From the NCBI GenBank assembly GCA_030272155.1, contig CP126202.1:4423501-4487500 (forward strand): a stretch of 64,000 nucleotides of DNA. The letters run 5' to 3'. Positions 24,046 through 35,609 of this stretch are shown here, one piece after another. Numbering within the stretch: position 1 is the first letter of the stretch; the number at the start of each line of letters is the position of its first letter. Under the pieces are notes generated by a model that ran no database searches, was not told the DNA's origin, and worked only from the letters and a program-made list of their open reading frames with translations. The position numbers and the translations under genes were made by a program. The DNA comes from Tetradesmus obliquus. Its lineage: Eukaryota; Chlorophyta; Chlorophyceae; Sphaeropleales; Scenedesmaceae.

Positions 24046-27000
24046 TTGTAGGTGGGAGTGCCGTCTGCAGCAGCAGCAGCAGCAGCGGGCGGCGGCAGCA
24101 GCAGAGTTTCCAATAGCCGTTACGATCACTGCAGAGGTCGCAAGCGTCAAGTGCCCGCCATGGTGCACCCTCCCCCGCCCATCACGTGCACACCCTCGCC
24201 TCATTACTGCCGCACAATCAACAAACAAGCAGCTGTGATCCAAATCTCCGTAACTTAAAGGCCTGTGATACTCGTTGCATGCAGTGGAAAAGTACAATGC
24301 GGTGCCTGCATGTTGCTGTTCTACCAAAACCACCACCAGCAGCAGCATGCCAGCTGTTCCCAGCTCACCTGCTGCTGTGGTGAGGTCAGGGAAGAGCCGC
24401 TCCAGGATCTTGCGCTTGGGGTTGACCTCCTCCAGCGGGTCAGCGGTGTAGCTGCAGGGTTTGAAGCAGGGAAACATGGCAGGTCAAAGCTGGAGCGAGG
24501 GTTCCCAACCAGCAGGGAATGCTGCAGTACACGTGCTGCCATCGAGCAGCAACAACCAAATATGGCATATTAGCTGCACGCAATTGCCATGCGACTGTAG
24601 GACACTTGAAGACAACTGCTAGCGTGGCTGCCGCCGCCGCTGCTGCTGCTGCTGCTGCCGTCGCTTCCGCTGCTGCCGCTGCTGCTGTCACTGCTGCTCA
24701 CCCCTCAAAGGTGATGCGCTCCCCCACAGGCACGCCCTCAGGTGGTGTGATGGGGTCCACCTTGTCATGTGTATCGTTTGACGCACACAGCACCTACAGA
24801 CACAGCAGCAGCAGCAGAAGCGAGCATAGCCTTCAGCCAGTTCTCACACATATGTAGCGAGAAGGGTCACTGGGACCAAACCAGCATGGCCACTGATACC
24901 AGTTTTTTTATTGACACACATAAGATTGGAGGCATGCGCAACTACAGCGATGCCAGCTGCCTCAACACCACGAACGCCCCGACGTTTTGCCTCAGATATT
25001 CTCAAACTTTTCTTGCACATCACTCAGCGAGGCGAGCCTCTCATGAGCGGTGTGTGTTCATCACAGGCGGCCAACAAACAGAACATGCAGATATCACAAA
25101 GCATCATAAAGAATCTACAAGGCATCAAGCTCTCTGCAATAACATTACAACACATTACATCACATGTTCCACTCAACAAGGTGTGGGAACCCCAGTCAGG
25201 AGCCAACGAGAGGCTCTTAGGGGGAATAAACCCCAAGCTATTTGCAGGCCGCTGCTCCATTCATCAGTTGCGCATGGCGCCCTTGGCTGGCTGCAACACA
25301 CACCAGGCAGCTCAGACCCCACCGCCGCAATCAGCAAAAAGTGAGCAATCACTGCTGTCCCCTTACCATGCCATATGACATGATGTCCCTCATCTTGGCC
25401 GGCTTCAGGTTGCAGCACACCACCACGCGCCGCCCCTCCATCTGCTCCTTGGGCACAAACTTGACCAGGCCGCTGATGACCTGCGGGCAGGGTTTCAGCA
25501 GCAGGTTGCAGCAACAGGGTTTGGCAAAGTATAAAAACGTGTAATCACACGCCGGCCCTCCATCTGCTCCTTGGGCACAAACTTGACCAGCCCGCTGATG
25601 ACCTGCAGGCGGGGTTTTGGCAGCACAGTAGGGCAGCAGGGTTCAGCAGAGATTGGATACAAAGATAGGATTTGAGCTTGGGACTGACAGCTGGCAACAA
25701 AACAACAGAGGAACAAAGGAGGTAGACACTAAAAACCGTTGTACGCATGCCCGACAGCAGGGCCTGGCAATGAGGCACACAACTGACCTTTTACACACCC
25801 AAACCAAGCAGTCTGCAACACAAGCCACTGTGCCATGGCCTCGGCACTCACCTACTGAGTGGTGAAGTCACGGGGTGCCGTCCAGGCACCCTCGGTCATG
25901 GAAGTGTGTGTGTTCAGGGTTTCGTCATCGGCCACGACACGGCAAGCCACAACACAACAGCCACATACACGGCTGTCAACCTTTCTGTTGCGATGTAGCC
26001 ATGGCCTGAGCAACATCAACTCCACCAATGTGTTGGCCCATCGTTCACACCCAAGCCTCCCAAAACACAAGCACTACGACTCCCATGCATTACAACCCAA
26101 CCTCAGCAGCGAAACCGCACCTGGCGCGGCTTTTCCTCCCTCACATCAATCTTCCAGGTACAGCGCGTCTGCATTCATCCCCCACACCAACCAATCACGC
26201 CCCGCACCCCTGCGCAGTTCGTAAACCAAGCACTACTCAACTCAAACCAAACACAAAGCCGCACCTGGCGCGGCTTCTCCTCCCCCACATCAATTTCCTC
26301 CAGGTACAGCGCGTCACTGTCACACCAAAGCCCTCGATCCAGTGCAGAACCCAAGCACTAGATGCAAACCCCCAGCAGAATGCCACACCGCACCTGGCGC
26401 GGCTTCTCCTCCCCCACATCGATCTCCTCCAGGTACAGCACGTCAGCGTTGGGGTGCTGCTGCACGCTCACAATCTTGCCAACGCGGATGTCCAGCATGT
26501 CGATGCGCGGCTCCTCAGCCTCCTTGTTGGGCTTTGGCGCTGCATCTGCCTTCTTCTCCTTCTTCTTCTCCTTCTTTTCCTGCTTGCCACCAGCTGCTGC
26601 TGCTGCACCTTCTGGTGGTGCGGCGCCTGCTGCTGCAGCAGCTGCCGCGCCTGCCGCTGCAGGTGCCGGTGCTGCTGTGGTTTTGCTGCTGCTACTGCTG
26701 TCTGCTGCTGCTGCTGCTTTGCCGCCAGCTGCTGCCTTTTCCTTCTTGCCACCACCCTGCATGCAGCAGCAGCAATGGCACAACTGAGGTGAGCTTCTCA
26801 GATCAATCCCTGGGCATCCAGAGCATATGCTGTGCGTGTTAAACTGATCTGAAACACCATACAATCACTCACGCCAGGAGATTTGTCGCTACAAGCCAAC
26901 AGCCAAAACACTGACAGCTACACCAACACCAAGACACCTCATGCCAGATACGCCAGGTGATGCACATGCCCACCGCACAAAACAACGAAGAATCAGCGTG

Positions 27001-28613
27001 CCGTGGCCTCGGCACTCACCTACTGAGTGGTCAAGTCACGGGGCGCCGTCCAGGCACCCTCGGTCATGGAAGTGTGTGTGTTCAGGGTTTCGTCATCGGC
27101 CACGACCGGCACAAGCCACAACACCACAGCGACACACATGCACACGCACAGCATCAACACTGCAAAGGCTCTGATGATACCCCAACCCCCATGCCATATT
27201 CAAAGTGTGGCGCTGCCGAAACTGCCTAGATGCTGCTCAAGTGGCAGAGGCAGCACATCAGCTGGATCTATCCAGCTAGCTACCACCCCAAACCCCTCGT
27301 TATCTATCGCTTTGCGCACCTGCGCAGGCGCTGCTGATGTGGCAGAGGTGGCAGCAGAGGCAGCAGGCTTGCTGCTGACTGGCGGCGGCGGCGGCAGCGG
27401 CACGAATGCCGGCAGCGGCACCGCAACTGCTGCGAAGCCTGCTGCTGCTGCGCCTGATGTGTGCTGGATGAGGTCAAACCAGCGCAGCAGGCTGCAGGAC
27501 TGGTTGGTCTGCGCTGCTGGGAGTGTTGACTGGAAAAGTAAAAGTGTGGCAGGGGCAGGCAGCAGGCAGCAGAGGTGAGACAGTGCAGCAGGTTGCAGGA
27601 CTGGTTGGTCTGCGCTGCTGGGAGGGTGGACATGGCAGGTACCACCCCATGTGTGTCGAAAAGATGGCAGGCAGCAAGCAGCAGAGATGAGACAACACAG
27701 CTTTTGGAAAGAACATGGCACGCTGCTGCAGCCTGTCAGCTGCCGCTGCAGCTGATGCTCGTACATAACAAGATTCATCCTGTCATAACAACATGACAGC
27801 GTCACTCACCGATGCAGGGTGCAGCAGCCCAAACAGCACTGAGTCTGCTAGGGTGGGCGCTGCGCCTCCTGCAAGGAAGGTGCGGCTAGCCAGCCAAGCC
27901 GTCACCTCTGATTCAAACATTGTTATAACATGTTCACAGCCTCACTCACCACTGCTGGGTGCAGCAGACCAAAGAGCAGCAGGTCTGCTAGGCTGGGTGC
28001 AGCGCCTCCTGCAAGGAAGGTGCGGGTTGGGAGTGCTGCGTTGATCTTGGACAGCTTCTCATCTGAGACTGACCCTGCCAGCTCAGCAGAGGCCAGGCTG
28101 AGCCATTCAAGCACCTACATAATGAAACAACAAACAAATATGTCAAGTTAACAGTGGCGCGGTTGGCAGCGTGCGAGCAGGTGGTTGCAGGTGGCACTAC
28201 AAAGCAGTGCGCAGAGTGTGCATGGCATTGTGTGGAACTTTGCAATAAGCACCATCTGAAGTTAACTTTATACAACACGAGAGGAGGCGAGAACAGGCCA
28301 GCATAAAGCGTGTGGGGCGATGCATGAAAGCCAAGACATGATGCTGCTTTGGAGCGCAGGGCTGCAGTGCTGCTGCTGCTGTACTTCCCATACAACTACC
28401 CTCAATCAAGACCGCAAGAACGGGTCTCACCTGCGCCTGCTGCGATGGTTGCGAGCCTAGAAGCTGATCTGCTTTGCTTGAGCTGCGTGCAACTTGTTGG
28501 CAGGCACTGACAAGGGCGGGCACTGTGTCGGCTGCTGGGGAAGCATTGCCTGCAGCGCCGCAGTATGCGGCTACCAGCTGCAGTATCTGTTTTCTGCTGC
28601 TTTCAGACGCCAT
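23979..28613 (-). CDS. AIMP1/Arc1p-like tRNA-binding aminoacyl-tRNA synthetase cofactor
   Basis: Eight exons join in phase to 431 aa: 28613-28431, 28114-27950, 27529-27320, 26756-26394, 25480-25367, 24793-24702, 24451-24369 and 24064-23979. The N-terminal third (LEWLSLA...[26 protein letters not shown]) is GST-C-like and would dock on synthetases. A Lys/Glu/Ala-rich linker ([11 protein letters not shown]) follows. From about residue 268 comes an EMAP-II type OB-fold tRNA-binding domain: [70 protein letters not shown] and [10 protein letters not shown]. The tail after this is short and unlike the usual C-terminus. No synthetase catalytic core is present, so it is a cofactor rather than a synthetase; plants have the same arrangement. 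It starts 355 bp from the divergent RAP gene. Confidence 0.88.
26117..26315 (-). repeat. Two copies of AIMP1-like exon-4 end in the next intron
   Basis: The exon-4 end plus donor (CACCTGGCGCGGCTT... on the plus strand at 26391) recurs at about 26117-26170 and 26261-26315. A copy of the exon-5 start lies at about 25551-25612, and one of the exon-3 start at about 27585-27634. Confidence 0.8.
27810..27905 (-). repeat. Phase-0 duplicate of AIMP1-like exon 2 (possible alternative exon)
   Basis: A 96-nt copy of the second half of exon 2, 140 bp downstream, flanked by CAGAG acceptor-like and GTGAGT donor sequence. It is open in the same phase ([20 protein letters not shown]). It could be spliced in as 32 extra codons or be a decoy. 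Confidence 0.75.
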
Positions 28614-28968
28614 TGGTACGAGTATAAGCTGCCAGTCGAGCGTTCAGGAGTAGCACTGTGGACGTGTTTGGCTGCAGCAAGCAAGCCTATCGCGTAGTTG
28701 CAGCGCACGCTCCGTAACTACTGGTCAACAGTGGCTGATCGTCATTTACAGATGCTGTGAGTTGCGTTCAGCCACTCAACTTGATCCTGGCGTCGATGCC
28801 TTCTTCAGACCTGACCTCCACCGTCACGACTGTACAGCTCCTGCGTCAGGTGTAGCTAGACGCAGGGCATATGCACAGATCATACGTATTGCGCACGTGT
28901 CGACAAATGTTTCAAAGGCGCAGGCAGCATAGGGACGTATACTAAGCTCCAGATCTGTCATCATTGGC
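28614..28968. promoter_or_regulatory. Shared divergent promoter (AIMP1-like / RAP gene)
   Basis: 355 bp between the two outward start codons, presumably with both 5' UTRs and core promoters. No specific motif was recognised. Confidence 0.4.
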
Positions 28969-31900
28969 ATGGCCAGATTGCCAAACAGCGTGTTTCGTGC
29001 TTTTCGAGGAGCTGCCTTTCGCTGTTGTGTTGGTGAGTAGAGTATATGGTAAATGGTGCTTCCTGGCACGACATGCTGGGCCTCTGCCTGCAGGCATGTA
29101 CATGTACTTCTGCTGCCTCAGGCTATGGCCTGGTGCTGTGCTGTCCTGTGTTCCTGCTGACATTTCAGCACGCAGTGTATGGCGCCAAATGCTGCAGCAA
29201 ATGCTTCTCAAATGCTGCAGCTGATATATGCTGTCTTTCTGAGGCACTTCAGATGTGTGGTGGACATGCTTTTCTGACACTCGCTGCTGTGTCTTGTGTT
29301 ACAGGCCCAGGCAGCACTTGGGCACACGGAAGTGTCAGCACATTAGGCTTCTTATCAGCCTCAGCAACAGCAGCAGCAGTGACACCATGCAGCAGCCTAA
29401 CCAGCAGCATACAAAGCAGCAGCGCCTTCAGCCATGCCAGGTCAGCATCAACCCAAGCACCCCTCATGCGCATGCAGCAGCAGCAGCAAGACCAGCAGGG
29501 TGACAGCAGCAGCAGCAAGGCATCTTGGGGCAAGTTGATTGCTGGAGGTGCAGCAGCAGCAGTTGCAGCAGCTGCTGGCTGGGCGGTGTGGTCTGACAGT
29601 GAAGCAGCTAGGAGGGCTCAGGTGTTAGCTGAGGAGTCTAACAGGGGGAGCCTGCCGCGATGCTCTGTTGCAACCCAGGTGTGTTGAGTCAAAGCTGAGC
29701 AGAACGGCCTGCAGGACTAATGCAGAGTCTTGGCCAAGCCATTACTGCACGTGCTTTGCAGCTTGATGTTGTGACCAGGAGGCGGGTTTGGCAAGCAGCC
29801 AGGCATTGCCTGCAGCCAAGTCAACGCTCTGCCACATGCATTTGCCATCAAAAGGAAGCGGTGTGTCCTCAAGTTGGTGCGGTTTTGTCGTCTCAGGCTT
29901 AGCATTTGATTGATCGTGATACGGCTGTCTGTCGCTGCTGCGCTTTCTTGTTTTCCCGCTGTTTGTTGTTTTCCGCAGGGTGCAGTGGTCAGCTGCTACG
30001 CCGGCCCACTGCTCTCCCTGCTGCACGGCACCAGCCCAACCCCAGCGCAGCTGCAGGAAATGACAGCGTCAGTAACACATGATTCATTGCTACTAACGCC
30101 CTGGGAGCTCGTCAACTGCCTCTGGGGCCTTGCCATGTTTGGTGCTGAGCTAAATCAGCAGCAAATGCAGGCGCTGGCAGCAGCAGCAGCAACACAAATG
30201 CAGCACATGACGGCTTATCAAGCCATTGTAGCTACCTGGGCGCTGCTGCTGCTGTGCAGCAGCTGGCAGCAGGTCTGCAGCAGCTGCTGGCTGCAGCTGC
30301 TGGCCAAGCTGCAGGGCTGTAGCTTGCAGGAGGTTGATGAGGCTTCTGCATTGTACCTGCTGCATGCGGCGATGCAGCAGGCAGGGCTGCAGACAGCAAC
30401 AGCAGGTGAGGATGGGCGATTATATTGTTGCAAATGGAGTTGTGACAGCTTTCGTGAGCTGTGTGCAGGATGTTGTTGGCTGCACTCATTGGTGCTGCAG
30501 TGAAGCACCTGCTCGCAGGCTTCTCCTTGCGGACACTGCATTTCTGGCCTGCGTGAGCTTGCTGCGGCGTCTGCATTGTACCTGCTGCATGCGGCCATGC
30601 AGCAGGCAGGGCTGCAGACCGCGGCAGCAGGTGGGGGTGTGTAGGTACAGGAGCTGCCTCAGCTGTGGCTTGCAGCTTCTGTCACTCCTCAGCTGTGGCT
30701 TGCAGCTTCTGTCACTCCTCAGCTGTGGCTTGCAGCTTCTGTCACTCCTCAGCTGTGGCTTGCAGCTTCTGTCACTCCTCAGCTGTGGCTTGCAGCTTCT
30801 GTCACTCCTCAGCTGTGGCTTGCAGCTTCTGTCACTCCTCAGCTGTGGCTTGCAGCTTCTGTCACTCCTCAGCTGTGGCTTGCAGCTTCTGTCACTGCGC
30901 TGGCGTGCTGTGGTGTGCCCTGCAAGGGCCTCACCCGGGGCCAATCAAAGAAGAAAGTAATGTGAAGCCTTCCTTGTGTTTTTCCTTTCAAACATGTGTT
31001 TCTTTTTCATCACTGCTGCAGGCGCCTCCCCTAGGGCCAGTGAGGCGGAGGTGACTCAGCTGCTTGGGCAGCTGCCAAAGGCGCTGACAGCCAGGGTGGC
31101 AGCAGCGTACAAGGTGCGTGCACAAGCAGACGTGTATGTGTAGCTGTGTAGCTTGCACAGCGTATCAACAGTGTTTAATGTCTGGTTGCTCAGCCCCTGC
31201 TGCTGCTGTTGCCAGCTCACCGACCAATACATGGCAGCTGCCTCTTGCAGACATAACCCCTGGGTTCTGTGTGTAAACACTGTGCTGCTGCTGCTGCTAC
31301 TGCTGTGCTGCAGGATTACGTGCCCTTCCAGCAGTACATAGAGGGTCCCTTCCTGGTCATCCTGCACATTGCAAAGGCGCTACCTAGCCAGATCAACACA
31401 GCAGCAGCAGCAGCAGCAAGCAGCAGCAGCAGCAGCTCGCCGTACCAGGTGGCGTATGGCGGCTTCTCTGCAGCAGATGCTGATGCAGCGAGTACGCTTG
31501 TGACTAACAGCAGCCTGCTCAGCAAGCTGCGGCGCAACCTGTACTTTGGGTGAGCTGCCCGGCTGCTTCATGTTGCATGGTTGACGCAAATGTTATGCAA
31601 CATTTTTGCCTGCAAGCTGTGTTTAGTGGCCAAAAGCAGCCTGCTGAGCAAGCTGCGGCGCAACCTGTACTTCGGGTGAGTGGACTTTCCTATGCTGTTG
31701 CGTGGCTGACATTGTTTCTTTGCGTGACCCTTGCAAGTTTGATTGGTTGATGCCATACTGCAGTTGGTGCCCTGGTCCCTTCTTCAACTTGCAAGCGCTG
31801 CAGCGAGTGCTTTGGTGTGCTTACAACACCACAGTGTAGCCTGCAGCTTGGCTGCAGTGCTGCCCCGAGCCCAGTCGCAGCTGCATGTGGCGGGCATCAT

Positions 31901-32006
31901 GTTTGCGGTGGCTGTCTGCCTGGAAGTAGGTGCACCTGGCCAGGCCTGGGCACTGCGCAGATGGCTGTTCTGATGTGTCTGTCCTCCACCACATCTGCCA
32001 CTGATC

Positions 32007-32062
<56 letters not shown>

Positions 32063-33199
32063 TGGCGCTCCGATGAGCTGCTGGACAGGCACCAGGACGA
32101 CCTCAACCAGGTGGGAGCAGCAGCAGCAGCTGCAGCAGCAGCCTGTGAAGTGGCTGTGTTGCAAGCAATGGTGACAGCTTGGCAAGCAGATGGCGTGCAG
32201 TGCGTGCTAGGCATTGAATCTGACGCGTGGCGCTGCCCTGTCACATGGTATGCATGGACCACAACAGCCGCTAATCCTAAATCCTAATGCTTCTGCTGCT
32301 GCTGGTTTGATGCCGCCCAAAACCTTGCCTTTGTCGTGAGATGCTTCCACTTGCTGTTGCTGCTGCTGCCTGCAGGTGATGCATGTGCTGAGTCGGCGGC
32401 TGATGCTGCTTCCTGTGCAGCAGTCGCCAGACATCGACGTGCTGCTGCCCTCACACAAGGCGGCCCTGCTGCTGGACGGTGAGTGGTGCTGCTGCTGCTG
32501 CTGCTGCTGCAGCTGCTGCTGCTCCAGCTGCTGCTGCTGGATCACATGCCAGGGTATTGCTGCCTCTTGTGCTTCCAGACAGTTTGGGTTCACCGCGCGG
32601 CATCTGCATACACTGATGAAGCGGCAAGAAGGTGAGTGAAGAGCCATTCTGTTGAAGAGCTTGACAAGCTTTTATGATGACGAGCCATGTTTGCATACAC
32701 CAACAGAATGGACGATCCATGGCGGGAATGTCACCCACTCTTCATGTCGTTGGCAGCTCAGCCAACGTGTGCTTGTGGTTGTGTGCTCCGCTTGCCCGCA
32801 GATGACTTGCCGCCCTTACCCAGCAGCAGCGCCAGCAGCAGCAGCAGTCAGTCCAAACACCGCCAGCAGCACCAGCAGCAGCAGCAGCCAGCAGCAGCAG
32901 GCTCCAGCTCCGATGCCTACCTGGCAGCCTGCCACGATGCACTGTCAGTACTGCTGCGCAACCGCTATGCAGCGCCCCCAGGCGGCTTCCATGCCAAGAG
33001 CACACCTGGCATCAGAGCAGCAAAGGCACGTTGCTTACAGCAGCGCGGCTGGCAGGTGGTGCATGTGGCTCTGTCAGAGGTGGAGGCGTGCATGGGAGGG
33101 CCGAGTGCAGGGGCGGGGCAGAGGAGGAAGCCTTGTGACTTGGCAGCGGGGCATGCGGCGCTTGAAGCGCTGCTGAGAGCACGGCTGAAGGGTGTTTGA
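28969..33199 (+). CDS. RAP-domain organelle protein (OPR/FASTK-like), mitochondrial presequence
   Basis: Exons: 28969-29032, 29305-29678, 29979-30405, 31022-31113, 31314-31549, about 31796-31925, 32062-32110, 32376-32478 and 32802-33199 (about 620 aa). The exon 6-7 junction is one phase out and may hide a small exon. The N-terminus MARLPNSVFRAFRGAAFRCC is basic, amphipathic and free of acids, as in mitochondrial targeting peptides. The middle has the helical repeat LTPWELVNCLWGLAMFG seen near RAP domains. The RAP domain is split: SPDIDVLLPSHKAALLLD, then a Gln/Ser insertion, then AKARCLQQRGWQVVHVALSE. RAP proteins bind organellar RNA and control its stability, splicing or translation. The last exon is followed by four more copies of itself. 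A frame at 32579-32631 resembling RAP sequence cannot be spliced in without a stop. Confidence 0.75.
30661..30900. repeat. 30-bp minisatellite, 8 copies
   Basis: Eight essentially identical copies of a 30-mer starting AGCTGTGGCTTGCAGCTTCT, in intron 3 of the RAP gene, just after a copy of the exon-3 end (about 30566-30635). It is open in several frames but lies inside the intron. Confidence 0.95.
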
Positions 33200-34239
33200 A
33201 AAAGGCAATGGCCAGGGTCTTGAAGCCTGCAAGGTGGCAGGGGCATCGGTGCAAGGTTGGCTGCAGTTACAGCTGAAGATGTCAACCTGGTACTATGCAG
33301 CAGCGCGGCTGGCAGGTGGTGCATGTGGCGCTTACAGAGGTAGAGGCGTGCATGGGAGGGTCGAGTGCAGGGGCGGGGCAGAGAAGGAAGCCTCGTGACT
33401 TGGCAGCGGGGCATGCGGCACTTGAAGCGCTGCTAAGAGCGCGGCTGAAGGGTGTTTGAAAAAGGCAACGGCCAGGGCCTTGAAGCCTGCAAGTTGCAGG
33501 GGCATCGGTGCGATTTTGGCTGCAGTTACAGCCGGAGATGTCAACCTGTGTACCGTGCAGCAGCGCGGCTGGCAGGTGGTGCATGTGACGCTTTCAGAGG
33601 TAGATGCGTGCATGGGAGGGTCGAGTGCAGGGGCGGGGCAGAGAAGGAAGCCTCGTGACTTGGCAGCGGGGCATGCGGCACTTGAAGCGCTGCTAAGAGC
33701 GCGGCTGAAGGGTGTTTGAAAAAGGCAACGGCCAGGGCCTTGAAGCCTGCAAGTTGCAGGGGCATCGGTGCGATTTTGGCTGCAGTTACAGCCGGAGATG
33801 TCAACCTGTGTACCGTGCAGCAGCGCGGCTGGCAGGTGGTGCATGTGACGCTTTCAGAGGTAGATGCGTGCATGGGAGGGTCGAGTGCAGGGGCGGGGCA
33901 GAGAAGGAAGCCTCGTGACTTGGCAGCGGGGCATGCGGCACTTGAAGCGCTGCTAAGAGCGCGGCTGAAGGGTGTTTGAAAAAGGCAACGGCCAGGGCCT
34001 TGAAGCCTGCAAGTTGCAGGGGCATCGGTGCGATTTTGGCTGCAGTTACAGCCGGAGATGTCAACCTGTGTACCGTGCAGCAGCGCGGCTGGCAGGTGGT
34101 GCATGTGACGCTTTCAGAGGTAGATGCGTGCATGGGAGGGCCGAGTGCGGGGGCGGGGCAGCGGCGCAAGCCTCGTGACTTGGCAGCGGGGCATGCGGCA
34201 CTTGAGGCGCTGCTGAGAGCACGGCTGAAGGATGTGTGA
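33037..34239 (+). repeat. RAP terminal-exon segment in five 260-bp tandem copies
   Basis: The word CAGCGCGGCTGGCAGGTGGT starts at 33041, 33301, 33561, 33821 and 34081, exactly 260 bp apart. Each copy encodes QRGWQVVHV..SEV.ACMGG to RARLK.V and a TGA. Copies 2-5 are preceded by (A/G)TGCAG, a possible acceptor. The middle copies are nearly identical, so amplification is recent. Confidence 0.95.
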
Positions 34240-34838
34240 CGTTTGGGGTTACCAGGGCTTTGATTTTAATTTTGGAGCAGGGGTGTAGGTGCATGTGGGG
34301 CTGCGGTGAAGGCTGAAGCATTTTGAACTGGAGAACCCTGTCCCCTGTTGTTGTGCGTCTAGGGTTTTGGTTGGTGTCTGCTGCAGTACTGGTACCTGCT
34401 GAGCTGTTGCGAGTAGTGCCGACTATGCCGAGCTTTAGCAGTTCAGAGCTTGCGGAGGAACTCAACCACTGTGCTCATCGCTGAAAACCAAGACAGCAGC
34501 AGGAGCAGCAGCAGCAGCAGCAGCAGCAAGTTCTGCTTGGCACCACCAAACCCTTGTCGGCTATCCCATTCCTAAATCAGCACATTCACATTTGCCTTTT
34601 TACTCGAGCGTGCTGTGTTGCTGAGCACCTGAGCACGAAGGCGCATGTCTGAGCTGTGACTTGGAACGGACCAGCAGACGCACACGCCCGTACAGCTGTG
34701 CCCACTAGTTTTAACGCAGATAGTAGTAGTTACGAGAGCCGATCGACACCACAGCAGCTAACACAGCAGTCCATAGGATGCCTGCTGGCGTGGGTGGCTG
34801 AGGCAGCACTGCTGCTCCTGCAGCACTGCTACACATGA

Positions 34839-35477
34839 ATGGGCACAGCCAAGCAGCAGGCACACCCAGCAGGGAACGACGGCAAACACAGCGACAAACA
34901 GAACAGCAGCAAACCTGCGCAGCATGGTCAAGCGGAAAAGTACAAAGACATCTTTGACGTTTTCATCAAGCAGCAGCGGCTCCCTGCGCTTGTCAAGGCG
35001 CTAGGAAGCAGCATTCATGACTTGCTGAGCTTGTGTATGGTCAACAAGGCTTTATGGGCTGAGCTGGCATGTGACCACAAGCTCTGGAGGGGCGTGTACC
35101 TGGACAATGACCCACTCGTGACTCCAGAGATACGGTGAGCAGTCGCCTGTTTAAAACTGATGTGCAGAGCTGGCGAATGTGACATGCGAGGGTAACAGCT
35201 GCAGCAGTTGCAGTTTCACCTGGGGACTTGTGTTACTGAGCAGCTGCTAGCATGAGCTGTGTAGCAGGCATGCCATCACCAAGCAAGGGCAACGACGCTC
35301 TCTGACATCACAGCTCTGGCTCCCTGCCTGTCGCATTCACAGCCTGCTCGGACTCTTCTGCTTCCGACGCTGCTGCTCCGCATGCTTTCCTGCAAGCAGC
35401 AAGCACATGCTGCAAGACTTCAACCCCGCGGCCTGGCCAGCATCACGCACAGCCTGCCTGCTTCTTGCAGGCGTGGT

Positions 35478-35554
<77 letters not shown>

Positions 35555-35576
35555 CTGAAGCAGCCGCGTCTAATGA

Positions 35577-35609
<33 letters not shown>

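Noticed and set aside
30661-30900. CRISPR-like array
   Set aside because: Direct repeats of 30 bp have no spacers between them and the genome is clearly eukaryotic; it is a minisatellite.
30486-30960. Repeat protein encoded by the 30-bp array
   Set aside because: The array is open in several frames on both strands because 30 is a multiple of three; it sits inside the RAP intron and is not flanked by coding sequence.
32579-32631. Extra RAP exon (QFGFTARHLHTLMKRQ)
   Set aside because: It has acceptor and donor-like ends and RAP-like residues, but joining to the exon ending at 32478 puts it in a frame with a stop, whereas skipping it joins 32478 to 32802 in phase.
33332-34169. Cys-rich minus-strand frames across the 260-bp repeats
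   Set aside because: Antisense shadows of the RAP terminal exon, repeated with it.
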